A stretch of 64,000 bases of DNA from Zhihengliuella sp. GTDB taxonomy: Bacteria; Actinomycetota; Actinomycetes; Actinomycetales; Micrococcaceae. The position numbers and the translations under genes were made by a program. Positions 43,062 through 51,585 of this stretch are shown piece by piece (the first letter of the stretch is position 1; the number at the start of each line of letters is the position of its first letter). The notes under the pieces were generated by a model. That model worked only from the letters and a program-made list of their open reading frames with translations. It did no database searches and was not told the DNA's origin. Where the stretch lies: NCBI RefSeq assembly GCF_031178195.1, contig NZ_JAPSJL010000005.1:1-64000 (forward strand), written 5' to 3'.

Positions 43062-44228
43062 TCATGTCGCATCGTTGGCGTAGATGTCGCGGTAAAGACG
43101 CAAAGCGCTGTCCTTGAGCATAGCGGCGTCAGTGCCAGCGAATCGCGCCGGGTCGAGTTCCTGGACAATTTCCAGCCCGTCGAGCATTGCTTCTGTGAGC
43201 ATCCGGGATGCCCCCGCAGCGTGGGTGACCCAGAGGGCCTGAGCGATCCAGACCCCCTCCATGCTCGGGTGCCTGCCCAAGAACGGGAGGTTGTCCGGGG
43301 TCATCGCGAAGACGCCGTTGATCCGGCGCTCAGGCGTGAACCTGGCCTCGGGCCGCAGGAGGCCCTGGGCCGCCTCGACAGCAGGATCGAACTCCGCTGA
43401 CCACTCCAGTCCAGCCCCGGCCGCGAGCCCATCCTGGTTGACAGGGACCGGGTGGTGGTCGTAGGTGCCGATGCCCAGCCGGTCCCCATGGATCCGGGAG
43501 TAGACGTGGTGTTCCGGCCAACGCACGAACGGCCCTGTGCTCCAGGCCGCAGCCGGGCCGTCGTACACGTAGGGGTGGGCGACGGGGAACAGCGGCAGGT
43601 CGAGGCCAGTCAGTGCCGTGAGGTCTGGGCCCCACACGCCGCCAGCGAGCACGACGTCGTCGGCCGAGAAGCAGTCCCCGGCTGCAGTGACGACGGCGAT
43701 TCCTGAACCCTGTCGCTCGCAACCGACGACCTCCTGACCGCTGAGGAATTTCGCCCCACGGGCTAGAGCCTCCGCACGGAGGGCAGGACCAATAACGCCC
43801 ACGTCTGCAGATGCGTCGTCGAGGAAGTGGCCTGCAACGCGAACCTGTCCGGCATCCACGTATGAAGTCACCGTGTCCGGAAGGCCGGACGCCGGGAGCA
43901 GGTCGGCACGCAACCCTGCCGAGCGGGCTGTCTCGACACGGCGCTCGACTTCGGCGGCTCCGGCATCCGAAGTCGCCAGCTCCAGCCCGCCGGTCCGGCG
44001 GAAGCCATCGCCGATGGTGTCGTAGAGCGACGCAGTGTCCCGCGCCAACTCCGTCAGCAACGCGACGTCGTTGTAGAGGCCGATGAAGCCGGGTGCGAAG
44101 GCGGTTGAGCCACGTGGCGTGCCTCGGTCGCGGTCGAGGACCGTGACGCTCAGGCCCTTGGCTGCCAGAGCATGAGCCAACGAGATCCCGACGATCCCTG
44201 AACCAACGATGACGACTTCGCGCCCCAT
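43062..44228 (-). CDS. FAD-dependent amine/D-amino-acid oxidoreductase (DAO family)
   Basis: A 388-aa flavoenzyme. The N-terminal Rossmann motif REVVIVGSGIVGISLAHALA binds FAD; VLDRDRGTPRGSTAFAPGF and ADDVVLAGGVWGPDL are typical DAO-family segments; the C-terminal GVWIAQALWVTHAAG closes the FAD site. It probably oxidises an amino acid or N-methyl amine. ATG at 44228 has AGGAGAT 6-7 nt upstream; an in-frame ATG two codons earlier is less well placed. Downstream of the arginase-family gene in the same direction. Confidence 0.87.
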   Translation of the reverse strand: MGREVVIVGSGIVGISLAHALAAKGLSVTVLDRDRGTPRGSTAFAPGFIGLYNDVALLTELARDTASLYDTIGDGFRRTGGLELATSDAGAAEVERRVETARSAGLRADLLPASGLPDTVTSYVDAGQVRVAGHFLDDASADVGVIGPALRAEALARGAKFLSGQEVVGCERQGSGIAVVTAAGDCFSADDVVLAGGVWGPDLTALTGLDLPLFPVAHPYVYDGPAAAWSTGPFVRWPEHHVYSRIHGDRLGIGTYDHHPVPVNQDGLAAGAGLEWSAEFDPAVEAAQGLLRPEARFTPERRINGVFAMTPDNLPFLGRHPSMEGVWIAQALWVTHAAGASRMLTEAMLDGLEIVQELDPARFAGTDAAMLKDSALRLYRDIYANDAT

Positions 44229-44311
44229 GACCAATCTCCTTCGTTTCTCTGTTCTCCAATCTCAATTTCATGGTCGCGTAGGACCACAGAGATCAGGGAA
44301 ATGCCTCCCGT

Positions 44312-45151
44312 TCAATTCCGGACGGCGTCAACAATTCCCGTGACCGCTCGTTGGAGCAGTTCTTCATCCTGTCCGGCCTCGTCGGCTCGTTCGTACTCAG
44401 TAATTCCGACGCCCGCGGGAGTGAACTCTTCCGCAAGCGCGTGCACTGCCTGCAGGAGCGCCTCGACCGTGAGGCCGCCGGGTTCAGGAGAGCCGACGGC
44501 TGGGAAGACCCCCGGATCGAGCACATCGAGGTCGATGTGGATGTACACCGCCTCAGCACCGGTCGCGCGCACAGCAGACAGGAGCGCGTCCGGTTCATTC
44601 AGCTGAGCGACGCTGAGGTGGCTAATCCCGTGGCGGCCCACGAAATCCTGTTCGCCGGGGTCCAGGGCACGCGCCCCTGCCAGGACCACTCGATTCGCCG
44701 GAAGGGCCCTGGTCGGCTTCAACGCGTCGGGACTGTCACCTGTCAGAGCGCGCAGCACCATGCCGTGGAACGCTCCGGAGGGAGATGTTTCCGGCGAATT
44801 GAGATCCGCATGCGCGTCGAACCACACCACCGCCAGACGGTCCCGGTGGGCAGAAAGTGCAGCCTCGACCGGGGCGAGTTCGATCGCGCAGTCACCACCG
44901 ACAGACACCACGAGATCACCCGCCGGGAGTGCTGCCATTGCCGCGCGCACCGCGTGGAGCTGTTCTACCAGCACGTCGGCGTTCTGCACACCGTCCCGCG
45001 CCCCGCTGACGGCGTTGCCGAGCGTCACTACCTGGCGGTTTTCCGCGGGAACCATTTCCGCGAGGCGGGTGGCTCCGTCGCGCAGCCTACGAGCCGTCGG
45101 GGCTCCGGATCCCTGCCACTGGCCAGCTTCCAGTACTGACAGACCAGCCAT
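44312..45151 (-). CDS. Arginase/agmatinase-family ureohydrolase
   Basis: A 279-aa member of the ureohydrolase superfamily with the binuclear manganese site: VSVGGDCAIEL (His of GGDH replaced by Cys), VVWFDAHADLNSP and YIHIDLDVLDPGVFPAVGSPEPGGL. It would hydrolyse a guanidino or formimidoyl compound such as arginine or agmatine. The GGDC variant replaces a canonical metal-ligand His, so activity may differ. The third ATG (45151) has the best spacing to AAGGAG. Likely operon with the FAD oxidoreductase 83 bp downstream. Confidence 0.85.
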   Translation of the reverse strand: MAGLSVLEAGQWQGSGAPTARRLRDGATRLAEMVPAENRQVVTLGNAVSGARDGVQNADVLVEQLHAVRAAMAALPAGDLVVSVGGDCAIELAPVEAALSAHRDRLAVVWFDAHADLNSPETSPSGAFHGMVLRALTGDSPDALKPTRALPANRVVLAGARALDPGEQDFVGRHGISHLSVAQLNEPDALLSAVRATGAEAVYIHIDLDVLDPGVFPAVGSPEPGGLTVEALLQAVHALAEEFTPAGVGITEYERADEAGQDEELLQRAVTGIVDAVRN

Positions 45152-45217
45152 CATCACTCCTTCGTCACCGTTTCGAGGGCGGACGGGAGCCCCCTATTGC
45201 ACAATTCCAACACGTCC

Positions 45218-45583
45218 TCAGCGTTGCCGAGGGTGCCAGCCCCCGTGCAGGTGGATGGCAACCAGCCTGTGCAGTACGTGGCCGGTGCCGCTACGGAGTC
45301 GCTGATAGCACAGTCCTGCGGGAATACCTTAAGCGCGTAAAATCGCTACGAGAAGGTGCGCCTTCGCGTAGCAGAGCCCGACTCGCTCGCGCAGCACCTC
45401 GCTCGACGTCAGGGCGACGCGCGACGATTCCTGAACCGGATGGTCAGATCGCCCACCGCCGCAAGCGCCGCGGCCGCCCGATAGATTTCGGCAACGAGCA
45501 GTGGCGGCACGCCGCGGAGGGAGTGAATCCTTCGCAGTCCAGCACATACCATCACTGGAGCGGCATCCAAGGAGCGCGAACAC
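45218..45583 (-). pseudogene. Transglutaminase-like protein remnant
   Basis: On the minus strand SSEVLRERVGLCYAKAHLLV is the active-site Cys region of the transglutaminase-like superfamily. After LRA an in-frame TAA (45329-45331) interrupts the normal continuation, and the same frame resumes with GIPAGLCYQRLRSG and the His region HRLVAIHLHGGWH before a second stop at 45218. The N-terminal part is out of frame. The gene is broken and non-functional. Confidence 0.65.
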
Positions 45584-45590
45584 GGGCCAA

Positions 45591-45989
45591 GTGGACGAGG
45601 CATACGCGGTATTGCGTCATTTCATCGGACGCATGCATCAGTGGGAAGTCACGTAGTGGCAGGCGATCGCAGAGCAGGGCCGAGGTGCAGTGAGCTCCGA
45701 CATGAAGCGCGACCTCGATGTGATCTTCGAGTCCTCGTGCACAACCAAGGAACGCAAGACCGGCCGTCAGGTCTCACTCCATTGTGGGCACCCGCCCGAG
45801 TACCACGTGGATGAGAAGTTCGTCGCGGGCGCTCTCGTGAAGAAGGCGGTCGTCATCGAAACGCTGCAGCACCACATCCTCGCGAACTGTTTTCGCTACA
45901 CGATGCGACTCTAGGGCGGTGAGTGGAAGGTAGACCGGAAGGAGCGGTACGACTCCTTCGACGAGCGATGGGTCAGGCATGAGCTCTAG
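45591..45989 (+). pseudogene. NTF2-fold immunity-like protein interrupted by two in-frame TAG codons
   Basis: From GTG 45591 a single frame encodes VDEAYAVLRHFIGRMHQWEV, then TAG (45654-45656), WQAIAEQG ... DLDVIFESSCTT ... GHPPEYHVDE ... HHILANCFRYTMRL, then TAG (45912-45914), and GGEWKVDRKERYDSFDERWV to a final TAG (45987-45989). The overall pattern resembles NTF2-fold immunity proteins of polymorphic toxin systems. Without the two TAGs it would be a ~132-aa protein. No indels disturb the frame. Most simply a recent pseudogene; no toxin gene remains beside it. Confidence 0.6.
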
Positions 45990-46226
45990 CGACGCGGCTC
46001 AGGGTGACCCCGCACTGGTGAAGGCCGTCAGCGATGCGACCAGGGACGCGGTGACGCGGTTTCAGGCCGAGCATGCTGGAACGACAGCCAGTACCTCGAC
46101 CCGCCCGACTGGATCGTCGTCACGAGCGACGGGGCCGTCCGATCTAAGGCGGAGGAGTTTGGGCTGACGGTGCGCACCAACGACGAGTTCGCAGAGTTCA
46201 TCGACGGAGCCGAAACAGAGCGGTAG
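45979..46226 (+). pseudogene. Small gene overlapping the immunity-like gene, frameshifted
   Basis: ATG 45979 overlaps the end of the preceding gene. The first ~32 codons (MSSSDAAQGDPALVKAVSDA) are in one frame; the convincing continuation (WNDSQYLDPPDWIVVTSDGA ... NDEFAEFIDGAETER, stop 46224-46226) is one base off, with the break near 46074-46077. Restored, it would be about 82 aa. The family is unknown; the overlap suggests the pair was one operon. Confidence 0.5.
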
Positions 46227-46247
46227 TCACGGCTAGATCTCCTCCAC

Positions 46248-47399
46248 TCACGAGTCCAACCCGGCGAACCGGCGAGCATCATCACGCATCGCCTCAAGGA
46301 CGGCGTAGTTGCTCAGGACAATATCCGGCTCGTAGGTACCCGTTGCCTGTAGCTCCCGCATCCGCCTGAGTATCTCCTGATCGGACAGGCTCTCGAGCCA
46401 CGCCGAGATCTGCTCCGAACTAGGTGCGTCGTCCATCTGGCTGAGCGTCTCGGTCATGTCCCGGCGCACCGTCGACGCGCCCAGCCGGTCGTTGTGCACC
46501 TGCGCCGCGGAGAGCGTCGCTCCCTCCGCCAGAGCACGACGCTCGTCGTCGTGCCCGACTGTGATCTCGTATCGAGGCGGGAGCGCCGGGGCCGGTGGAT
46601 CGTTACCAGTAATCAGGCGTGGGATCGCCTGTGCACGGACCCATGTGGAGAGCTCATCGAGCTCCTTCATCAGCACCGGCCAGCGCTCGGTGCCGGGCCG
46701 GTTTATCCCGATGGTCGGGAAAAGGGCTACGGGGACCTGAACACCACGCGGAGTTTCCGCGATGACATCGCCCACCTCCACCGGTGTCTCCGGACGGCGC
46801 TCGAAGAGAGCCATGAACGGCGGCGTCCGGTCCTCTCGGTGGATCCCGGCGAGACCAACGGCGGTGATCGCTGGCGCGCGATGCTTCGAGTGGTTGGTAT
46901 GCAGAGCCAACAGCGCCAGAGGATGATTCTGCGGGTCCTTGGTCCGATGGAAGGGCTGCAGGCCGTCGATGCGCCTGAGCAGGTCACTCCCCTGCTGCAG
47001 CGACGGAGGTCCATTCTTCGCGCGACCCTTCACCCACTTCTGGAAGTCCTCGTAGGTCTTCGCGCTCGGCATCTCAACGAGCTTCGCGGCCCTCTCCCCC
47101 AGCACGCCGTCTCGGTGCTCGACCTCGGCGAAAAGCGTGTGCTCGATCGCGTTGCGCAGGGCCACCAGCGCATCGGCCACCAAGAGCGGCACTTTACGCG
47201 GGATCGGAGCCATGCCGGTGACGACCGTCTGACTGTGGGTCACCATCGGCACCTCGCGTAAGGCAATGATGCCCGCCGGCTGTGTCTGGTACTCGAAGAG
47301 GATGTCGGCCACCTGGGCGATCACTTCGTCAGTGTGAGCCAAGGTCGCAGCGACGCTGAGGTGATGGTCAGGCAGCCAGGCGTGACTCGAGCTCGTCAA
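46248..47399 (-). CDS. 383-aa orphan protein of unknown function
   Basis: A soluble, mixed alpha/beta protein with no domain I recognise. Features: an N-terminal helical part (SVAATLAHTDEVIAQVADIL), a central WVKGRAKNGPPSLQQGSDLL, a region rich in Pro and Arg (GIHREDRTPPFMALFERRPE) and a charged C-terminal helix (SDQEILRRMRELQ). The start is probably TTG 47399, which overlaps the TGA of a short upstream ORF. Codon use is less GC-biased than core genes. It sits alone between pseudogenes in the defence/decay island. Confidence 0.6.
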   Translation of the reverse strand: MTSSSHAWLPDHHLSVAATLAHTDEVIAQVADILFEYQTQPAGIIALREVPMVTHSQTVVTGMAPIPRKVPLLVADALVALRNAIEHTLFAEVEHRDGVLGERAAKLVEMPSAKTYEDFQKWVKGRAKNGPPSLQQGSDLLRRIDGLQPFHRTKDPQNHPLALLALHTNHSKHRAPAITAVGLAGIHREDRTPPFMALFERRPETPVEVGDVIAETPRGVQVPVALFPTIGINRPGTERWPVLMKELDELSTWVRAQAIPRLITGNDPPAPALPPRYEITVGHDDERRALAEGATLSAAQVHNDRLGASTVRRDMTETLSQMDDAPSSEQISAWLESLSDQEILRRMRELQATGTYEPDIVLSNYAVLEAMRDDARRFAGLDS

Positions 47400-47455
47400 A
47401 CCAGCACCTCTGGGTTTGTGAGCTCTCCAGCAAGACCGTCGGGCCCCGTGATCAT
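47396..47455 (-). CDS. 19-codon ORF with strong ribosome-binding site, overlapping the next start
   Basis: ATG 47455 is preceded by AAGGAG at ideal spacing and encodes MITGPDGLAGELTNPEVLV before a TGA that overlaps the TTG start of the 383-aa gene (TTGA). Either a leader peptide providing translational coupling, or the true 5' end of the large gene separated by a one-base frameshift. Confidence 0.4.
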   Translation of the reverse strand: MITGPDGLAGELTNPEVLV

Positions 47456-47573
47456 GGGGTCTCCTTCGCAGTACAGCCTACGTTCCGGCACTGATTTGAC
47501 GACCGTCCAGCCAAGACTCGGTACGAGGTATCCGCGCTGTGCCGGGAGCACCCGATCGGGGGTACTGGGGTGA

Positions 47574-47852
47574 TTAAAAAACCTCCAGGACACCCTCCCG
47601 CCCGACGCCACACCGCTGCGGAAGATCTCCGCCGCTGCGCAATGGGGCGACGACGCCTTGCTGAAGCAGTACGTCGCTGAGGCCCGCGCCGCGGGCATCC
47701 GCAGTAGCCTGGTGGAGTACGCCCGCGACTCCTCGCTGGGGAAGGCCGACTTCGACCTGTTCCTCTGGCAGGACGCCCCGGCGACGATGAACGCGGATGC
47801 GCGGGCCACCGCGGTCGCGGCAATGGAACCGGTATTCACCACTTCAGCGTGA
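47574..47852 (+). pseudogene. 3' fragment of an unidentified gene
   Basis: An open frame with good codon bias (TPLRKISAAAQWGDDALLKQ, YARDSSLGKADFDLF, MNADARATAVAAMEPVF) but no ATG or GTG start at its left end, where a stop and an A-rich stretch (ATTAAAAAAC at 47573-47582) occur. It looks like the C-terminal end of a larger protein whose 5' part was replaced. Confidence 0.45.
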
Positions 47853-47982
47853 CCACCACCGTCTCCGGATCGATGGTCTCCTTCCCGCGCACACGCGAGA
47901 CCGTCGGCGATCAGGACGCGACGCGACCAGCGCTGCTGTCTCAATCCCGCCCCCCAGATGACCCATCTGTGACGGTCCTCCT

Positions 47983-48030
47983 CTACACGTTAAATCTGAA
48001 TTCCACCGAGTCCCGGCACATAGGTACATC
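47983..48030 (-). other. C-terminal coding remnant ending in VEFRFNV
   Basis: On the minus strand the stop TAG (47983-47985) is preceded by DVPMCRDSVEFRFNV. A closely similar end (EVGMYRNAVEFRFNN) occurs at 50528-50580, and a third ending GDVVEFRFNV at 51893-51930. The intact gene family is not identified. The rest of 47853-48228 holds no gene I can support. Confidence 0.4.
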
Positions 48031-48228
48031 TGAACACGGGGTTCACATGCGCCCTCTCCCCACGGTCAGTGCTCGCTACTGAGCAGGGGACACAGGCTCA
48101 CCCTCGACGTGGGTCAGCCTGCAGGACGCCACGAAGGCGGTAGCGCGCCATCACGGCGGCAGGGAACCCGGCTGAGACGCCACATACTAGGGATCTGAAG
48201 AGGGCTCGACCATGCCAGCGGTCGGCCC

Positions 48229-50175
48229 CTATTCCTTCGCGAGCACGGCGTTATCCGTCAGGCAGAAGTCATCGTTGATCTTGATGACCAGCGCAACGAG
48301 TAGGCGGAGCGCTGTTAAATACGTGTGGCGGTGAACGCGGTCGTCGTCACCGTCTGCCTGTGATCCATGGAGGTAGCGGTTGCGCAGGCTAGGTCCGTTG
48401 CTGAACTCCTTATCGTTAAGGAAGTAGTTGAAGTAGCTGACCTCCGCGGCGCTGAGCAGCGTTGATCGATGCGCCAGCCATCCGGCGCTCACCATCTCGT
48501 CAATGGCTTTCTGGCCGGCAGCCGAGTGATGGAGACAGCTCGTCACCTCGCACTCCCAGAGTTCCTTGAGCACATGCAATTGTGGCGCGCTCGCGAACGC
48601 AATTCGGTCACGATCTCCGGTCAGGATGCCCTTCTCGACCAGGAAGTCGATGTTGCGCTGTTGGTACTCGTGGAACTGGTCGTAGGCGATGTCATTGGCG
48701 ACGACCAAGTGGAGGAAGCTCTCTGCCTCCAGATCTCTGCTGATGTACGCCAATCCGGATTGGTCCGAGAAGAGCAGGTGCTGAATTCCTTGGATGTCTG
48801 CGTTGTTGGCAACGTAGGCGTACTTATCCACGACCTGACTCGGGATGTCGCCGTAGGAAAGCTGCTCCGATGTGATTGTCAGCAGCTCCGGGTCAACCTC
48901 GCCGTAGTCGACATGCAGCGTGAACTGCTTGAGGACGCTCTCCATCTCTGAGAACAGGTGGCGGCTCTTCTCAAGGTAGGTAGCGGTCGGGCTGGAGGCG
49001 CGGTACTTCAGCCCCTTGGCACCGAACTCCTGCTCAAGGTAGTCCGTGAAGAACCAAGCGATGACCGACTCGAGCTCTATACCTTCGGAGCTGAGGAAGC
49101 GCTCGTACATCAAGGTCTGGAGCAAGGACGCCTGGTCCTGGAGCCTGAACGCCGCCCCCGTCCGGTAGTCGCCCTTGCCCGGCGTACCCATGAACCGCTC
49201 GAAGACGCCAAGTTGCGCTTCGTAGGAAGGGAGTTCCAGGAGCATGTGGTCGTTGGCGAACTGGAACAGGTGAACGAAGTTATTCAGGATAGTCGGGTAG
49301 TCGAGGTTCTCCGTGAGCCAGGTTCGGCTGTAGGAGTACTTGCCAACCATGCCGTCCAAAGACTGGACGACCTCTTCGACCTGATCGGCCGAGATGCCCA
49401 CTTCGCAGCCGGATTTGATCCCCTCCGTGGACTCGAACATCTTCTTCGTGAGCGCATCTGCCTTGCGACGAGCCTTTAGCTTCAGTCGTGCATCGACGCC
49501 GGTGTTCTTGTCAGCTCGTGCGGATGCGATCAGCTTGACGAAGTTGAGGTTGGGCTCTTCCTCATCGAGGTAGCGGTCAAACAGGCCACGCTGATCCGCG
49601 GGGGTGAAGCTCTTCGGGAGATGGATTGGATCCCGCCCCTCGGACTGGAGGAACTTCCGCGCAAGCAGCTCAGCATTGCGCGGCCCAGCGAGTAGCAGGG
49701 CCCGAATCTCCTGGTCGTAGGCACGCACGAGTGCCTGGCATGAGAGCAGATCGTGCGGGTGGAAACTCTGCTCTTGAAGTGCAGCAAGCACGATCGAGTC
49801 AGTGCAGCGCTCGAAGACCTTGTTCTTTCCGAGGAGATCGAGGACGTCTGTGCGGTACTGAAAGTCAACGTCCTGAACGAGCGTTGAGAAGGTGGCGTCA
49901 GTCACTTTGCCGAAAAACCTGCCGATGACTTTCCGGATCTCGGGGACGTGCGCCAGAGGCGCGTCTCGCTCTGCTTCGGCCAGGTCCTTCGGGAGAACTT
50001 TGTGTTCTAGGAACAACGCGAGATGATGCAACTCAACGATGTCGTTTATGCCTTGATCGCCACGAGTAGCATCGAATTCACGGACGAGCTCTAGGAAGCG
50101 GTCGGCCTGCCAGAAGGTTCCGTAGTCGCTGAGGCCGAAGAACTTCAGTCTCTTCTCTGGTCCGCTTTCCGACAC
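48229..50175 (-). CDS. 648-aa protein with C-terminal HEPN-like motif, candidate defence protein
   Basis: A large soluble, mostly helical protein. The only motif I can name is SLRNRYLHG near the C-terminus (R598-x4-H603), the RxxxxH arrangement of HEPN ribonuclease domains and DUF4209-like proteins. The first 550 residues show no ATPase, nuclease or methylase motif. GTG 50175 is preferred as start because AGGAGGGGG lies 6 nt upstream; the frame is open 19 codons more. It is solitary, in a region rich in pseudogenes and next to an Abi gene, and its codon use is less GC-rich than core genes. A role in phage or plasmid defence is inference. Confidence 0.6.
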   Translation of the reverse strand: MSESGPEKRLKFFGLSDYGTFWQADRFLELVREFDATRGDQGINDIVELHHLALFLEHKVLPKDLAEAERDAPLAHVPEIRKVIGRFFGKVTDATFSTLVQDVDFQYRTDVLDLLGKNKVFERCTDSIVLAALQEQSFHPHDLLSCQALVRAYDQEIRALLLAGPRNAELLARKFLQSEGRDPIHLPKSFTPADQRGLFDRYLDEEEPNLNFVKLIASARADKNTGVDARLKLKARRKADALTKKMFESTEGIKSGCEVGISADQVEEVVQSLDGMVGKYSYSRTWLTENLDYPTILNNFVHLFQFANDHMLLELPSYEAQLGVFERFMGTPGKGDYRTGAAFRLQDQASLLQTLMYERFLSSEGIELESVIAWFFTDYLEQEFGAKGLKYRASSPTATYLEKSRHLFSEMESVLKQFTLHVDYGEVDPELLTITSEQLSYGDIPSQVVDKYAYVANNADIQGIQHLLFSDQSGLAYISRDLEAESFLHLVVANDIAYDQFHEYQQRNIDFLVEKGILTGDRDRIAFASAPQLHVLKELWECEVTSCLHHSAAGQKAIDEMVSAGWLAHRSTLLSAAEVSYFNYFLNDKEFSNGPSLRNRYLHGSQADGDDDRVHRHTYLTALRLLVALVIKINDDFCLTDNAVLAKE

Positions 50176-51096
50176 TCGAATCCCCCTCCTGGTAGGCGTC
50201 ACTCTATACAGTTCGGGGGCGCCTAGTGGCACGAATTTGAAGTTGTTACCTGATCGTGCAGCAGTCCCCCTGGGCGGAGCCGTCGTCCACGTCGATCGTT
50301 GCGCCGGCTCCTCGTTCTGTCGTGGAAGCGAGCCGAACTAGCGGCGCATCACCCCGAGGCGGACACGACCTACATCTCCATGGGCATAATCCCGCGCCCC
50401 ATCGGGCTCCTCCCCACCGCGGAGCGGCGCACGACGGACGATGCACAACTACGCGGGTAGGTCCCTTGCAAAAGCGCCGGGCACTAGTCCTGACTCAACA
50501 CTCGACAAGAATCATCAACGAATCTCACTAGTTATTGAAACGGAACTCCACCGCGTTCCGGTACATACCAACCTCTGGATCGACAGGTCGACCCGAGGCG
50601 TCATCTTGGCAAGCTAAGGCCCCTGACCTGCGGCTTGAGTGCGAAGGTGCACTGCACAGGGATCGGATTGGGGCGAGGTGGAACCTTGGAGAACACGCCA
50701 GCAACAGGGGTCCATCGGATCATCGTGGGGCCTGATCAGGGATGGGATTGGACAGGTTGGGCCTCTCGTGGAGCACGCCGGGCACATTCTTCGACGTCGG
50801 CCTAGCGCATCCCGTTCGTCCGGCAGGATGCGGGGACCCCGAGGCCCTTCGCGACCGTCGAGAGCTTCTGATCTCGTTCACGGCTCCTCGTGACACGAAC
50901 GACGTCGTCACAAAACCCTTGGAGGCACAGAGCGGGCATGATCCACAATCTTACCTGCGACGTCTCCTCAGCGCCTCAGATCTTGTGACACCAACCTGCT
51001 CACCAGTCCCACGATCCATTTCACACAACTCGAACGCCTCTCAGACAGTGACCACAAGGTGCCGTGCCTAGATCGCGCCGTGGGATACTGAACCGT
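50176..51096. other. Non-coding stretch with a short coding remnant
   Basis: About 920 bp with no convincing gene. On the minus strand a remnant ends at the TAG at 50528-50530 with ASGRPVDPEVGMYRNAVEFR, homologous to the end at 47983. Otherwise only short overlapping open frames with poor bias are seen. Confidence 0.4.
51084..51089 (+). promoter_or_regulatory. -10-like element of the GNAT gene
   Basis: GATACT lies 7 nt before the ATG at 51097; no Shine-Dalgarno. Leaderless geometry as elsewhere in the window. Confidence 0.4.
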
Positions 51097-51585
51097 ATGA
51101 GTTCGAGTAGCATTGCGTGCCGACGGACGGACATGCCGACCGATGACGATATTGACGCTATGGCTCGCGTGTGGTCTGCAGCTTCAGCGCGACGCGATGG
51201 CCTCGAGAGACCAATCGCGTGGCAGGCGAAGCGTGCTGGAGTTCTTCGGCGGTTAAAACTACCTAGCCCCACTGCATTGCTTCTCGAACGGGCCGGGTCT
51301 CTAGACGCATTTGCACTCGCCGCAGAGGGCGATAGCGGACCGGAGCTCTTTTACCTCGCTGTAGATCCGAATGCGTGGGGTTCCGGGCTGGCAGGCCACC
51401 TCCTTGCGGAGGTCGAGAGCTGGGCGACAGAAAATGGCTGCACGTCCCTACGCCTATGGGTGATTGATTCCAATAATCGAGCACAATACGTCTACCAGCG
51501 CGCCGGATGGAAGCGAACGGAGCAGATCCATACTGAGGGCGAGGGGGCGAAACCTGAGCGTCTATATATCCGGGATTTCGAGTGA
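51097..51585 (+). CDS. GNAT family N-acetyltransferase
   Basis: A 162-aa acetyltransferase. ELFYLAVDPNAWGSGLAGHL forms motif A (acetyl-CoA pyrophosphate loop), followed by SLRLWVIDSNNRAQYVYQRAGW, the motif B region, and a C-terminal strand. The substrate is unknown. ATG 51097 is preferred over one 11 codons upstream because the -10-like GATACT would overlap the latter. The sequence is visibly richer in A/T than core genes, consistent with recent acquisition. Confidence 0.82.
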   Translation: MSSSSIACRRTDMPTDDDIDAMARVWSAASARRDGLERPIAWQAKRAGVLRRLKLPSPTALLLERAGSLDAFALAAEGDSGPELFYLAVDPNAWGSGLAGHLLAEVESWATENGCTSLRLWVIDSNNRAQYVYQRAGWKRTEQIHTEGEGAKPERLYIRDFE

